Assembly: GCF_000003605.2 (NCBI RefSeq)
Contig: NW_003149765.1
Span: 585,576 to 635,470 of the forward strand
Origin: Saccoglossus kowalevskii
Lineage: Eukaryota; Hemichordata; Enteropneusta; Harrimaniidae
Reading direction: 5' to 3'
DNA: 49,895 nt
How positions within the stretch are numbered: position 1 is the first letter of the stretch; every line of letters begins with the position of its first letter. The position numbers and the translations under genes were made by a program. A model generated the notes under the pieces. It searched no databases. It saw nothing but the letters and a program-made list of their open reading frames with translations, and had not been told where the DNA came from. Shown piece after piece: positions 1 to 10,785 of this stretch.

Positions 1-200
1 TGGCCGCTATTCGGCCATCGTTAATCGGATCATGAAAAAAATGCATGTGCATATGTCCCATATAATGTGTGATGTATGAGTGAAGTTTGAACTTAATCGG
101 TCCATGCATGTTCGAGATACTGGTGATCACGGACGCACGCACGCACACAGGGCAAAACATAAGTCCCTGTTTTCGGACTACGTCCGAACGGGGACTAAAA
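1..200 (-). repeat. Copy of a dispersed hairpin-bearing repeat (minus orientation)
   Basis: Read on the minus strand, this stretch has the same order of parts as the repeat at 20030-20472: a perfect-stem palindrome (162-196, AGTCCC..GGGGACT arms enclosing CGGAC/GTCCG), then a GTGCGTGCGTCC-type run (about 130-147), then a GGACCGAT block (around 98-108), then a TGGGACATATGCACATGC block (46-62). The right boundary lies near 200, where the palindrome ends in TTTT. The left end is cut by the window. It lies in a TSR1 intron. What I see is repeated sequence; whether it is a mobile element is inference. Confidence 0.7.
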
Positions 201-470
201 ATGTATATTCGCTGGATTTTGTTTTCACTGAATCATCCCCCTTCAGTGAAAATTAATTCAAAGCGAAAATAATGTATTTTACAGTAGAAGCCACAACCAT
301 TTCGTGATTTGTTGCCAAACCAAATGATTTCATCATTTCTTGTGGTGATCACAATAATCAGTGGACGGTGTTAAAACATCAGTTCAGGACTGTCAATGAC
401 ACTGGAAACACACATCCACGCAATTATGAATGAATGAACATTGCCTAATATTATATACATCAAGTGTTAC

Positions 471-3400
471 CTTTTCTCTAGAACTTTCTGCAAATTTCTT
501 TTTGCATCTGTCCTTTTCTTGATTGGCAAGTCATTCAAACCCTGGTAACACAAGTACAGATATTGGATGTAATACTGGAGATGCATATATTGTATACTAC
601 TGTAAAAGGGGGTAATTATTCACTGGGTTTTAATTTTGCTTATTTCGCTGACTGGAAATTGCGCTAAATTAAAACCCAGTGAATATGTAAAATTGAGCAT
701 AGAACACATTATCTAAATGATAAAAACCCACTGAATGTTCCTGAAATGCTAAATCAGTGAAATTTACGAGTGCCAGGTTGAGTAGTGCAGTTACAGGAAG
801 GTGGACTCTCCATGCACTCTACTGACAAACTGAGGTCTGCTGTGATGAAACACTATTTCAATGGCATCCATTGACGCAATAGAAAAACATGTATTGTTAT
901 AGTGATCTTCCAAAACCATCTTTATTGCAGTTACAGAAATTTCAATTAGGTAAAACGAAATTCACAAATGTTAAGCTTGAAACATAAAAATGAAGGAAGT
1001 CTTGGGTCCACAACATTCATATTTGCCCCCCCCCCCCTAAAAAAAATAGTAAGGAGCATAGTGCAATGAACATCAGTGCCTATACTGTGAAAACAGGTCA
1101 ATTAAACAATGTCCTTTTCTATATACAAAGTTAGCATTTCCATTCATATATCATGGCAATTATTTTAGACAAAGTTGATACTTGTATAAAGCTTACCTGT
1201 ACAACATGAAGTGTAGCTGGTAGTCCCTGGCCAAACAGACAAGAGAGACAATGATCCCCAAATTTATCCCATCCATTATCAGCGGACATTACACATAGTA
1301 AACTGTCCGCGACCTTAGCAATGTCCAGTATAGCTGTCATACCATCCATAGACGGGGCAATAAATGAGACACGACTTTTAAATCTAGGTACACTGAAACC
1401 AGAACATGGTTTATATCTTACTGTTATTATAATGTTCTTACATATTAAAGAAATATGTAGTAGTAACAATTTCCTCGAAAGGTTTGTCAAATCACAGTCT
1501 TGCAGTCATCAATATGATGCAAATAATAGAGGTAGATGTGTAGATGTAATCAGTGAGTGAACAAATCACAGCTACATATCTACATACAGAGATGTATATA
1601 TTTATCTTGTAGGGAAACTCTACTGAATGACAAGACCATTGTTATATATACCAGACATTAAGACTTCCCCTTAATAATTGACAGTGTTTATAAAGCTAAC
1701 CATGTTAATTGATAATTGTTAATCAGACAATGGTTTTTAGTGCAAGACAGTTGTGAATGGTTCCGATGACTGCATCAAATTTCTAAGAATCCCAGTACCG
1801 GTACTTAGGTTGTACTAATTCTTGTAATGACAACATGACAGAGGAGTTATCTAAGTTAACTTTTTAAACATATTATTTCTTCTATTTTGATGACATCATA
1901 CACATTTCTACATGTATATGTTCGCATTATCAGCCACGATAATTTTCTGATTATTTTGACTGTTTTTAATTAGCGCCCTCAACGGAGCATGAAATGTGTG
2001 CTTGATTGTTTGTTTTATATGGCTGCTGTGACTGTGGTATGTTGGTCAGTTATATGGATGGATGGTTGCGAGGGAGGGGGGTGTAATAGAAGGAATTTAT
2101 CATTAGGCAACCATAATGAATACATTGCTTGGTAAGAGTTTACTATATATGGGTTTAATTCCGGTTGTTTTTGGTCATAATTATATGAATTCCACATCTG
2201 TATACATTCTTTTTGAAATCGTTTATGTGTAAGTGTGTTCTGATACAAATTTGGACTCCATTTAATAAAATATTTTAGAAATTACGGTGAAATTTTAATT
2301 TGCAAGGGGAGTTGTCATGAATGTTGAAATATTGTAATCGGCTCAAGTACAAGGTTGAGTGAGATATACTTGATGGAGAAGTGTGTTCTTAGGCAGATTA
2401 TAATTGTACACTATTTTCTGATTGGTCAATCACAGAAAATGACTACTTTGCCAAGAAAGATATAAATTAATGTTCAAGAATAGCCTGTGTGTGTAGAAGG
2501 TTTCTTGCTTATAAACATATACTGGTAATTGATGTTGATTACCGGTACCTTAGTTACGAGGTTAGTTTGTGGTCACGGTATAGCGCAATCCCAAGCATAT
2601 CATCATATTCATTATTTGTAAATTTTGGACTCAATGAACAATTTCACATGGACAAAACATACCTACAAGTACATATAGTTTTTGGATTGTGCACTTCAAT
2701 TATATTCTGATCATGCAATTTTCAGCTCAAAATGGCCGTTTCACAGGAGGACTTAACTCGGTAGGAAAATCACAGAATTGACACAGACAGTACTAGTACT
2801 AGTCATTTAGCTGTATTCATCCATTAAAGAATATTGTATTCACTATATCAGTAGTGCATTGTGTTGATGTAAATGACAAACTGTGTGTCTGAGGCCAAAG
2901 TAAAATATATAATACAGTATATGCAATTTTTGGTTAATATTGTAGTCTACACATGAACCAAAACTCAAACATCATTTGAAATATCAGTCATTGGAACTTT
3001 TTCAACTTACACAATATTCGTTATGTTGTTATTGTGCGTAATTATCACAGATTCTTCGCACGACTTCAGAGAGTTTAAAACTTTGTTGACATCAATATCA
3101 GAAGACAATGGTATGATGCCCTAATAAGAGATATGAAAACTATAATTAAAGATACAAAGTTATTCAGATACAAGATGCATGGCTTTTTGAAAAGGTTTCT
3201 ATAATGCAAATGTGTTGTGATGAAAGAGTGAAGTAGTAGTCCACGTCATTCCTTTTATGTCATGGTTATTGTTTTGTATTAAGATTATTTAATACAAGAA
3301 GCTACGAGTTTAATGTTTAACATTTATTCACCAATGCCTTTAAAAACATGCACTGTAGGTTGTTTTGAGGCAACATGATATCTTCTGAAACAGAAAACAA

Positions 3401-6400
3401 AACAATTACCCTAATTCTACCATATGTGGCCCAATTTACCTGTACACAAAAATTAAAAAATATTCACGAGGCACAAGTTTCAAACTTTTGTAATAAAGAT
3501 ACAATTTGTGTTTAAACATGGTCAATAATGTGATGCTGCAGTTACACTTAGTGTCATGGTTAATTCTTACCACTAGATGTGGAGCACCAGATGCTGTACC
3601 AATATTTCTTTTTTTCATAATGACTTCTCCTCGTTTTCTCATCATATTCTGTTTTGCCTGCAAAAATCAAAGAAACCTTAGAAAAAACTCCTGTGTGCTG
3701 GAGTATTGGAGGCATATTACCAGTAATAGTTAATTCAAAATCTAAGATTACCCTTTCAAACAAGACGCTTGGTAACTAATGTCTGCTATTTGAGATGCAC
3801 AACATGAAAACTAAAGAAAAAGACTCTCACTGCCAGCGAAGTAGCCAAGTCAGTCAATGTACAGTGGGTGCATGGACCAACACTAAAACGGAAACAATCA
3901 CAAAATGGATCCGTAAAGGGGGCTTCAAGATAAAAAATGAAATGACGATGACAAAGAAACAGACAACAAAGAAATCACAAAACTCATTCAGTAAGTTGCA
4001 GACCCGCAAATACAGTGTAATAAGTAATAAGTATATCGACTGAAGCAACGTATGACCACAAGTGGGGAATTTTATTGCAGACAAGGAAAACCAAGAATCC
4101 AATGATATATATAAATTGCTAAGACAGTCAAATTATCGGCCCACACAACATCAGTGACTTGACATGTTGACGAGATTACTGAATTTTGCGATGAATAAAA
4201 GACTCCTTACTTAGCTATCCAAGACCTCAAAATTCTAACCAAAAACAAAATCGTTGAAAGAAAGATGTCGTTTAAAGCAGTAATCACACATTTTTTTTTA
4301 CATCATAATTTGATAGCAAAATCAACTTTCTGCATAAATTATGATAATTGTGCTCATATGAATTCGCGATGTGATGACCATGTCATTCAAAATGAACACC
4401 TTCAGATACAATATACAGAACTTAGTCTGTTGCAACTTTTTGAGTACTAAATGATTACTATTACCTTAGTTATCTTAATATTTATTGATTTCATATATAT
4501 GTAAATATCACCGATTCATGTCTTGTTTGGTAAATTATTTGGTTTAAACAATACATGAATGTAAATAAAATCACTGGAGCCAAAATGCACTGTCTTTTAT
4601 TTGCCTAATGTTTACAGCACATGTAATTGTTGTTTCAATTGTAGTCACGCCCACCTAAATAAACCGCCTCCCTCTGAAAACCGACCATAGATCTCAGTCC
4701 CAGCCATGGTCGATTTTGACAGATTTTACTCTACCTTGTTTCTACGATCTACTTTTCTCATCTCATTTCTGGCTCTCTTGCTCAGTACCTTGGCTCCAAC
4801 CTTTCCTGCCATATTGAGAAGAGAAAAAGTTAAAGTATTAACATGTAAATAATGAGATAAAGATCGAGATCTCAGTCGAATCATGCACGTACTAGAGATG
4901 GACGCTGCACGGTGTTTACTCGCTTTGATGTATGTGCGTTGCCGCCACCAGATTACTGTAAATCCAGATCGTGTCTGCATAATTTCCTATCCACGGAAAA
5001 CGAACACGCCTGATTATAGCTCGGTTCATCTTCGTTTTGTCCCAAACGCCCCAACGATCTGTTTCTGATCGTCAAGAGAAAACCAAATGGCGACGAACAG
5101 CCAACAGAGAATGTTTGGTTTCGGTTCGGATTTTGTTGATCCCGACATTTTAGAACTAGACGATAATGATTTTGATATTTAAAACATTGAAACTGTCGAC
5201 TCAGTCGTCCCTGAAGAAGACGAACAGCAGTATTGTTTCTCGCGAGAGCCCATCATGAACATGAAAGCTAATGTTAAAGAAGTCCATGTTTAACATCGAA
5301 TTACGGCGACCAAACTTTTCCGAACATTTCAAGCTTTGTGCCATCTGTAAATTTCACTTGAATTGAACATCGGATAAAAAAATCGTCATCCGCTCACACC
5401 GGGTTTACTGGCAATATTAAATTAAAATTGTTAACAAATGCAGAAGATCGGTACAAACATGCTCAAAAACTTGCCTAGAATATACGGATCTGCGTTAAAC
5501 CTTCGATTTACAACTTAACATTGTACCAGCTCACGGGCAAGGTCTGTACTATTTTTTTTACCCAATATAATATATAATTTAAGATTCAAATCTTGTCGTG
5601 AAAAATCAAAACTAAGATCGGGCGGCAACTCAGCCAAGATGAAAGTACGTCTGTCTATTCATAAATTTAAAATGAGTACAATAGAAAGACAATGCGTCTT
5701 ATCAGGAGTGAATCACCGTGCAGCGTCCATCTCTAGTACGTCCATGGACAAATAAAGAAAGGTAGGTATTTATAGGTAATTTGAAATTACTTTGGTAGCT
5801 TACATGTGTTTACAATTGATGTGTATCTTTTTCATGATTAACCATATAAAACTTACTTGTATATATTCTGTAAACAAAAAATTTTACTGTGACGACTGGC
5901 AAAATAATTGTGGTGTTGCCATATACATTACCTCCATGCCATATATGTTAAGGGACACTGGAGGGGCAAAGCTGGGATTACTGATTAGAGTGAGTGAGTG
6001 GGCCCAAGGCCTAAGAAACTTTTCTTTAATTAAATACTGAACGTAACACGGCTAAGAACACGACACTTATCATCGGGCCCGGTATCATTGGGCAGTGGGA
6101 CGTATAATATTTCAAAATTCGCAGGATATACGTTATCCCACGAGATAAACGGTGCGCATTGAAGGTCTCATGCCACTAATTAACCAATGGCTGCTCGTAG
6201 CCCTCAATTTAAATGCCCAGCAAGAACCAATGAAATTTTTTAAATATTATTTTTCTCAGGTGCTCCCTGTTTGAGGGCGTAATCACCTGGGTCAGAGGTG
6301 AGACCAACATGTGGTCTTTTGTTTACTACTTAGCGGCTGTGTACCTGTGGGTTTATTCTGTGTGTTAATGGATGTTCTAATCTTGGTGTTTTTCCAGTGA

Positions 6401-6877
6401 TTTCTCTTGGTGCAATCCAAATACAGTAGGTGTGTCTTGTTTACCTGAGATTTGCAAGAGTTTGAGCTGGCCAACATGTTAGTTTTTTTCATATGGTTGA
6501 TTACTGGCATGTTGATTTCCCATTTTTGAGCCATATTTTCAACTTTCTTCGTCATTTTCATATAGCAATCTCGTCATATGTTAACATTGTCGTCTATGGA
6601 AATTCAATTAGTGGTATGAGCCCTGCAGACATGCGTCCATTTAACAACAACGACAATCAGCTGTTAAAAGTACTCCTCACACGTGTTCAGATTGGCCAGC
6701 GAAAATTCATGAATAATGACGATGGACACAATGTATCCACAAACTAGTGGCGTCTATATCCTTACCTTTAGTGTCTTTATCAATAATACCCTTGCTTCGA
6801 TGACGTCCTGTTTTGTGGGACTTGTTTTTCTGTTTAAAAATCCCCGGTCTGTGACTGTGTTCGCTGTCGGCCGCCAT
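471..6877 (-). CDS. TSR1: TSR1, pre-rRNA processing / 40S ribosome maturation factor, N-terminal six exons (partial)
   Basis: TSR1 is a nucleolar GTPase-like protein, related to Bms1 and EF-Tu, that binds pre-40S particles during small-subunit assembly. Minus-strand coding exons, in transcript order: 6766-6877, 4735-4805, 3571-3657, 3011-3120, 1197-1392, 471-541. Phases 1,0,0,2,0,2 close without stops, giving about 215 residues. The start ATG at 6877 has A at -3 and G at +4; the next in-frame codon upstream resembling a start is TTG, not ATG. Residues 1-37 are basic and carry the family-typical KQKNKSHKTGRHRSKG stretch. The fourth and fifth exons encode the G-domain part (ILDIAKVADSLL, then GDHCLSCLFGQGLP), and the last one seen encodes GLNDLPIKKRTDAKRNL, all very close to the vertebrate protein as I recall it. 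Introns are 353-1960 bp. The remaining roughly three quarters of the protein lies left of base 471, outside the window. Confidence 0.95.
542..1196. repeat. TSR1 intron with an inverted repeat (617-636 / 666-685)
   Basis: The arms TATTCACTGGGTTTTAATTT and its complement flank a 29-base loop containing TTATTTCGCTGACTGG. An ACTGTAAAAGGGG lead precedes the left arm. Related ACTGTA..TTCACTG..TTCGCT strings occur at 226-285, 21964-22045 and 37961-38030, so this is a dispersed family. The intron also holds a run of 12 C at 1026-1037. No exon was recognised in it. Confidence 0.6.
1393..3010. other. TSR1 intron, 1.6 kb, no further feature recognised
   Basis: AT-rich sequence between two TSR1 exons. 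Both strands were read for TSR1-like or other coding segments and none was found. The open frames here are short and have no splice context. Confidence 0.5.
4887..5741. mobile_element. 855-bp non-autonomous DNA transposon with 28-bp perfect terminal inverted repeats
   Basis: The left end at 4887-4914 and the reverse complement of the right end at 5714-5741 are identical over 28 bases, beginning ACGTACTAGAGATGGACGCT, and then stay similar (TTTACTC against ATTCACTC). No clean target-site duplication is visible: the flanks are ..TCATGC and CCATGG... The element sits in TSR1 intron 1, with its left end 81 bases upstream (in transcript sense) of the second coding exon. Inside, on the plus strand, is a broken ORF (5087-5293). 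I could not assign a superfamily. Confidence 0.75.
5087..5293 (+). pseudogene. Broken short ORF inside the TIR element
   Basis: An ATG in good context (AAA at -3 to -1, G at +4) opens a frame of 31 acidic codons starting MATNSQQRMFGFGSDF, stops at TAA (5180-5182), and the same frame stays open for 36 more codons, again acidic, until TAA at 5291. Composition either side of the stop is alike, which suggests one original frame with a nonsense change. I do not recognise the protein; it may be the N-terminus of the element's lost transposase. Confidence 0.4.
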
Positions 6878-7240
6878 GTTGAATTTCCCAATCCAATGCA
6901 ATGCATCGTGGGTTTAGAGCGCCATCATCTTACACTATTCAAGTGCTTTTGTTTTTGTGTTTTTAAAGTTCGGCAAATTCTGCTAAAGATAAGCACGCGC
7001 GGATTTAAGGGGAAGTGCGCCGCCCTTCAGCCCGCAAAAAACAAATTGACAAATCAATTGACAAACCCAGTCCACCGGAGGTCCACTTCGGCCACATCAA
7101 TAGGAGCCCCAATCAAATTTCTGGACCCGCCAGTGATACAATGCAAGTGCATAGGAACAAAAGATGTTACAAACATCGAGTTACAAAAATGTCCACGCCC
7201 ATATATTATAAACCACACCCACTTTTAAGAAACCACGCCC
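6878..7240 (-). promoter_or_regulatory. TSR1 upstream region with YY1-like site and three CACCC-type boxes
   Basis: The TSR1 start overlaps AACATGGCGGCC (6868-6879 on minus), a match to the YY1 motif often found at starts of ribosome and mitochondrial genes. Further upstream, the plus strand carries CCACGCCC, CCACACCC and CCACGCCC at 7193-7200, 7212-7219 and 7230-7237, which are KLF/Sp-type boxes. There is no TATA box at a useful distance. Motif matches only; function is inferred. Confidence 0.35.
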
Positions 7241-7469
7241 AAAACTAGATGCTCACATTAACAGTTAACAGAGCTTCGATTTACGCGCTTCTTTGAACGT
7301 CCACATTTAGTAACAAGTTTCGTGTATAGGCAATATATGCCACTTCTAGTTTTTTTAATAATACGTTTTGTCAATTTATTATATATGAGTTTACCTTTAC
7401 CAACTACCTTGGAAAAATGTAACAATTTGCATGTGAACCGTAATGCTGCTGCAGCTTTAATTTTGTGTT

Positions 7470-7925
7470 TATTTTACTTTTATATTTCTGTTGATACAGA
7501 TTGGCTCAACAAAAAGTGTAACAGCAGTTACTAGAAACGGTGTGTAACTCATTTATAACTAGTGGTGAAAAAACACATTTCCATCATTAGGATGTGTAAC
7601 AGTAGTTAATGGATTTGCTAACACGCTCTCTGAACTTGTATACACGGGGGAAATAATGATACAGTTGTGCTAAAAGCACCGACGAGCGACAGTTCAACAG
7701 AAGGCACGTGCAAAATTTTTATTATGTAGTTATTTTATTTCAATTTCTGTTGATATAAATTCAAGTTGGCTGAACAAAAATCAGTGTAATCAAAGTTATT
7801 AGAAGAACACAACCAGTGCCTAACACTTCTGTGACCAGTGCCCTGAAAACACAACCCCCACCCCAATTCTGACTAAATTGTTAATAGATTTGCTAACATA
7901 CTCTCTGGACTTATCTATACACATT
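7470..7925. repeat. Old tandem duplication, two units offset about 260-275 bp
   Basis: TTTCTGTTGATA at 7485 and 7744, GGCT(C/G)AACAAAAA, AGT(T)A(C/T)TAGAA, and GATTTGCTAACA followed by CTCTCTG at 7612 and 7887 recur in the same order. The offset grows from 259 to 275, so small insertions have accumulated. The units have no coding potential. Confidence 0.6.
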
Positions 7926-8329
7926 TGCGATCAAATAACTATTTTAGACAGTAACCAAAGTTTATTTGGAAAAATTCTTGTGACACAGTTATATTGAATG
8001 TAAATGACACTTTAATTGTTTAATCAAAAAACCAACATTACTCTGCTAAGCTTTACGCTTGTACAACACAACCGAAAATGACAAACATGGACAAATTAAT
8101 AATGTCTTGTAATTATCAAGCACAATAACTTTAAAGGTCAATCAGGTTCTGCCGTCAGCCACTACGTTGTGTTATTGCCCCTCACAAATTTACCACTGTT
8201 GACACTATTTCTATAAGGTAAGGTAAGCGAGGTGTGCCAAATATTAATATGTAATAGTTTATTCGTGTTAACCATCCGATCCATTTAGTATATGAAAAAA
8301 AAAACACACATTTACTGGGTCTGGACGTG

Positions 8330-9440
8330 GACAGAAAAACATAATATGAAGTTACAATTGCCCTTTAATGCATAGGAAATGATTGCTACACGTTCAATGT
8401 CACTCTCATTATCTGATGCCATAAGTTTATAAAAATCAAATTGTGTGGTAGATTTTGTAAATACCCTGGAAGAAATGTGTATATGAGCGTAGTGAGGTTG
8501 GAACATTCTAAAAGGAAATGAAACTATTCTTCAAATTCATTCAAAAACAGGCTACAAATTCTGTGGCGGGGCATAGTCTCTACGTAGTTTTTTCTTTAAT
8601 TGAAAGCTTCAAATTAAATCAATATTGCTTATAATGATTTGTTTTCTCACTCGAAGAGATGTCAGAATGCTAAATTCGTCTTCCAATCTTCCCCCAAAAT
8701 TATACATGGCGTAGTTGGATGTTGCCAATCCTAAATATTGTTTACAGTAATCTGTATGAACACTTTCAAAGTTTCAAAGAGATATGTCTTGAACCCCCAC
8801 ATTTCGCTGTCATGTGAAATTACAAGAAATATCATAGTAAAAATATTTTAAAGTATGTATCAACTTGTAGAGCCTCGGTATGTTCAATTTTTCAATGTAC
8901 AACATTAATCTTTTGTCTAGATTTCATCGACAGGCGTTTGGTAATTTGTCATGAACATTTACAAGAGACAATTAATCCTAAATATTCGTATAAGCTCTCG
9001 ACCCGAACTAGTTGGCTCCTAAAATACCAAATCTCGCCTTACCTAAATTGCCGCCATTTTGGTGTACTACTATTTAGTTTTTGACAGGTTTATAGACATA
9101 TACATTTCTGTATATAATCGTGCAGTACGTTGATAATACTTGTGACAAACTTGTGACAGCATTTGTCATAAAATAATGTCATCAGCAGCGTGCAAATGAT
9201 TGAAAAAGTTTAACCTATCGTTCGATAATAGTTGTATACCCCTCCATTTCGTTTATAAAGAGAGAACATAAAATAGGGCTAAGTAAGCATCCTCGACGAA
9301 CACCCTTCTCTAGTGGAAAATATGTGTATGTTGACCCGCATACCATAACACAAGATTTAACATCACATCAGGCAATTTCCATCAATAGAACTAAAAGTCT
9401 CGACATATAAGCAATATATTCTACCACTCTTGCCTAGTAG
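8330..9440 (-). mobile_element. Decayed non-LTR (LINE-type) retrotransposon, reverse transcriptase relic
   Basis: The minus strand carries reverse-transcriptase motifs in the correct order but in shifting frames: RIYCLYVETFSSIDGNCLM near 9361-9434, KGVRRGCLLSPILCSLFINE at about 9245-9306 (the G-x-x-Q/R-G-C-x-L-S-P block), HAADDIIL at 9168-9195 (the catalytic YADD box, here with the two aspartates kept), YLGL near 8990, EMWGF near 8805, DYCKQYLGLATSNYAMYN near 8700-8760, and a C-terminal FYKLMASDNESDIERVAII at 8375-8431. Many stops and frameshifts separate them. The 5' endonuclease part is not seen. It lies between TSR1 and FAM185A and is certainly non-functional. Confidence 0.8.
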
Positions 9441-10785
9441 GTATTTTTGAATTATAGCTTAATATGCCTTTGGAGAACGGGGTGGGGTGTCCATAGTTAA
9501 ATATAATGTTCAATAGGGTATGCAAAAAATAGAAATTTCGAGATTAGATTAGATTATTCATTATTATTGACATCACTTTGTCCTAATTGTTACAGATTTG
9601 TAAAGTATTGTTCCCATCTAGTTGAGGATTAAAGTATTATACATGTTTTTATAATATTCCATCTGCACTATTTCTCAACTCTTTGGATTTCGTAACCTCG
9701 CGAGGTTGTTATATGTATGCCATCCTTGTATAATTCCAAATCATGCTTGGTACTACTACTACTACGGAATTACCGAGGTCACCCATGCATGGTCAAACCA
9801 GGACATGTAGCCGGGTTTTTGTTGTGGTGGGGGTGTACTGACTATCATAAGAGTGTGGCATTCATTGTGTCAGAAAGTCTTGATTGATGACAATTTGAAT
9901 ACTACTTTTGTCCGTTCTCTAATCTCTACACAGAAACTCTGACCTGGGTCCTCCTCGTAAGTAATTTATAAAAATACGATCTGACGTGTTGTGAGACCAA
10001 AGACCACAGTCCCTTGATGAAATGTAGGAGTACGCGGTACCTATGAATAAGAGTCATGCTCTGAGCAATGTAATGACCCATCGGCTGAAACACGCATACT
10101 GAGATGTATTTGACTATAGATTCAGTAGTTCGTATGCGTTTATATTCTGACGTTACCCTGGATAAATGAGGATCGTTTTGAAAAATTCCACATAAAACAT
10201 GGTAATCGTGTCTGTATTGTTCAATATTAGAAATAAAATACAATGAATATATGTACTATGTATCGATGCGTATCAAACAGTACTTGAGTAGTAGTGTGAA
10301 TGAAAACTTTCAAGATTCAGGAAGGAGATCAAAGATCAAGATTTCCCGAGGTTGGGTGCCAAAACTATGTTTGGGGTAAAGATTGAAACCAAAAATCAAC
10401 CTGAAGGAATGTCTAAACCAGGCCACCTCGCTATGTGGATATAAATACAAGACTGTTAACATCTGTATGGCAAGAATACAAATAAGATGACAGACATGCA
10501 TGCAAATATTATTTCGTACAAGAGATTTAATACTCTTTGAATTGGTGTTGCGTGACTGCATAACACACAACTCGTCTTATATTGTCCATGTTCAACTTAT
10601 AATACACGTTTTCCATGACAATTTAATTACAGATTTCCAATGGTCCACCAACTATACATTCTCTTGTTGTTGTTTTTGATGAGAAAACACTCACTCCATT
10701 ACAACCTGGTTGTCATGTGTTCTGGCACCTTCGTATGTGCTAATCTAGCTCTTGGAACAGGGGATATTTCAATGACATGGATATA
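9441..10785. other. Intergenic, downstream of FAM185A
   Basis: No coding exon, RNA gene or clear repeat was recognised. ATTAAA-type poly(A) signal candidates for FAM185A (read on minus) occur at 10623-10628 and 10526-10531. Confidence 0.4.

Noticed and set aside
6716-7228. 170-codon plus-strand open frame
   Set aside because: It runs antisense through TSR1 exon 1 and its upstream region, opens on TTG, and shows no motif or splice support.
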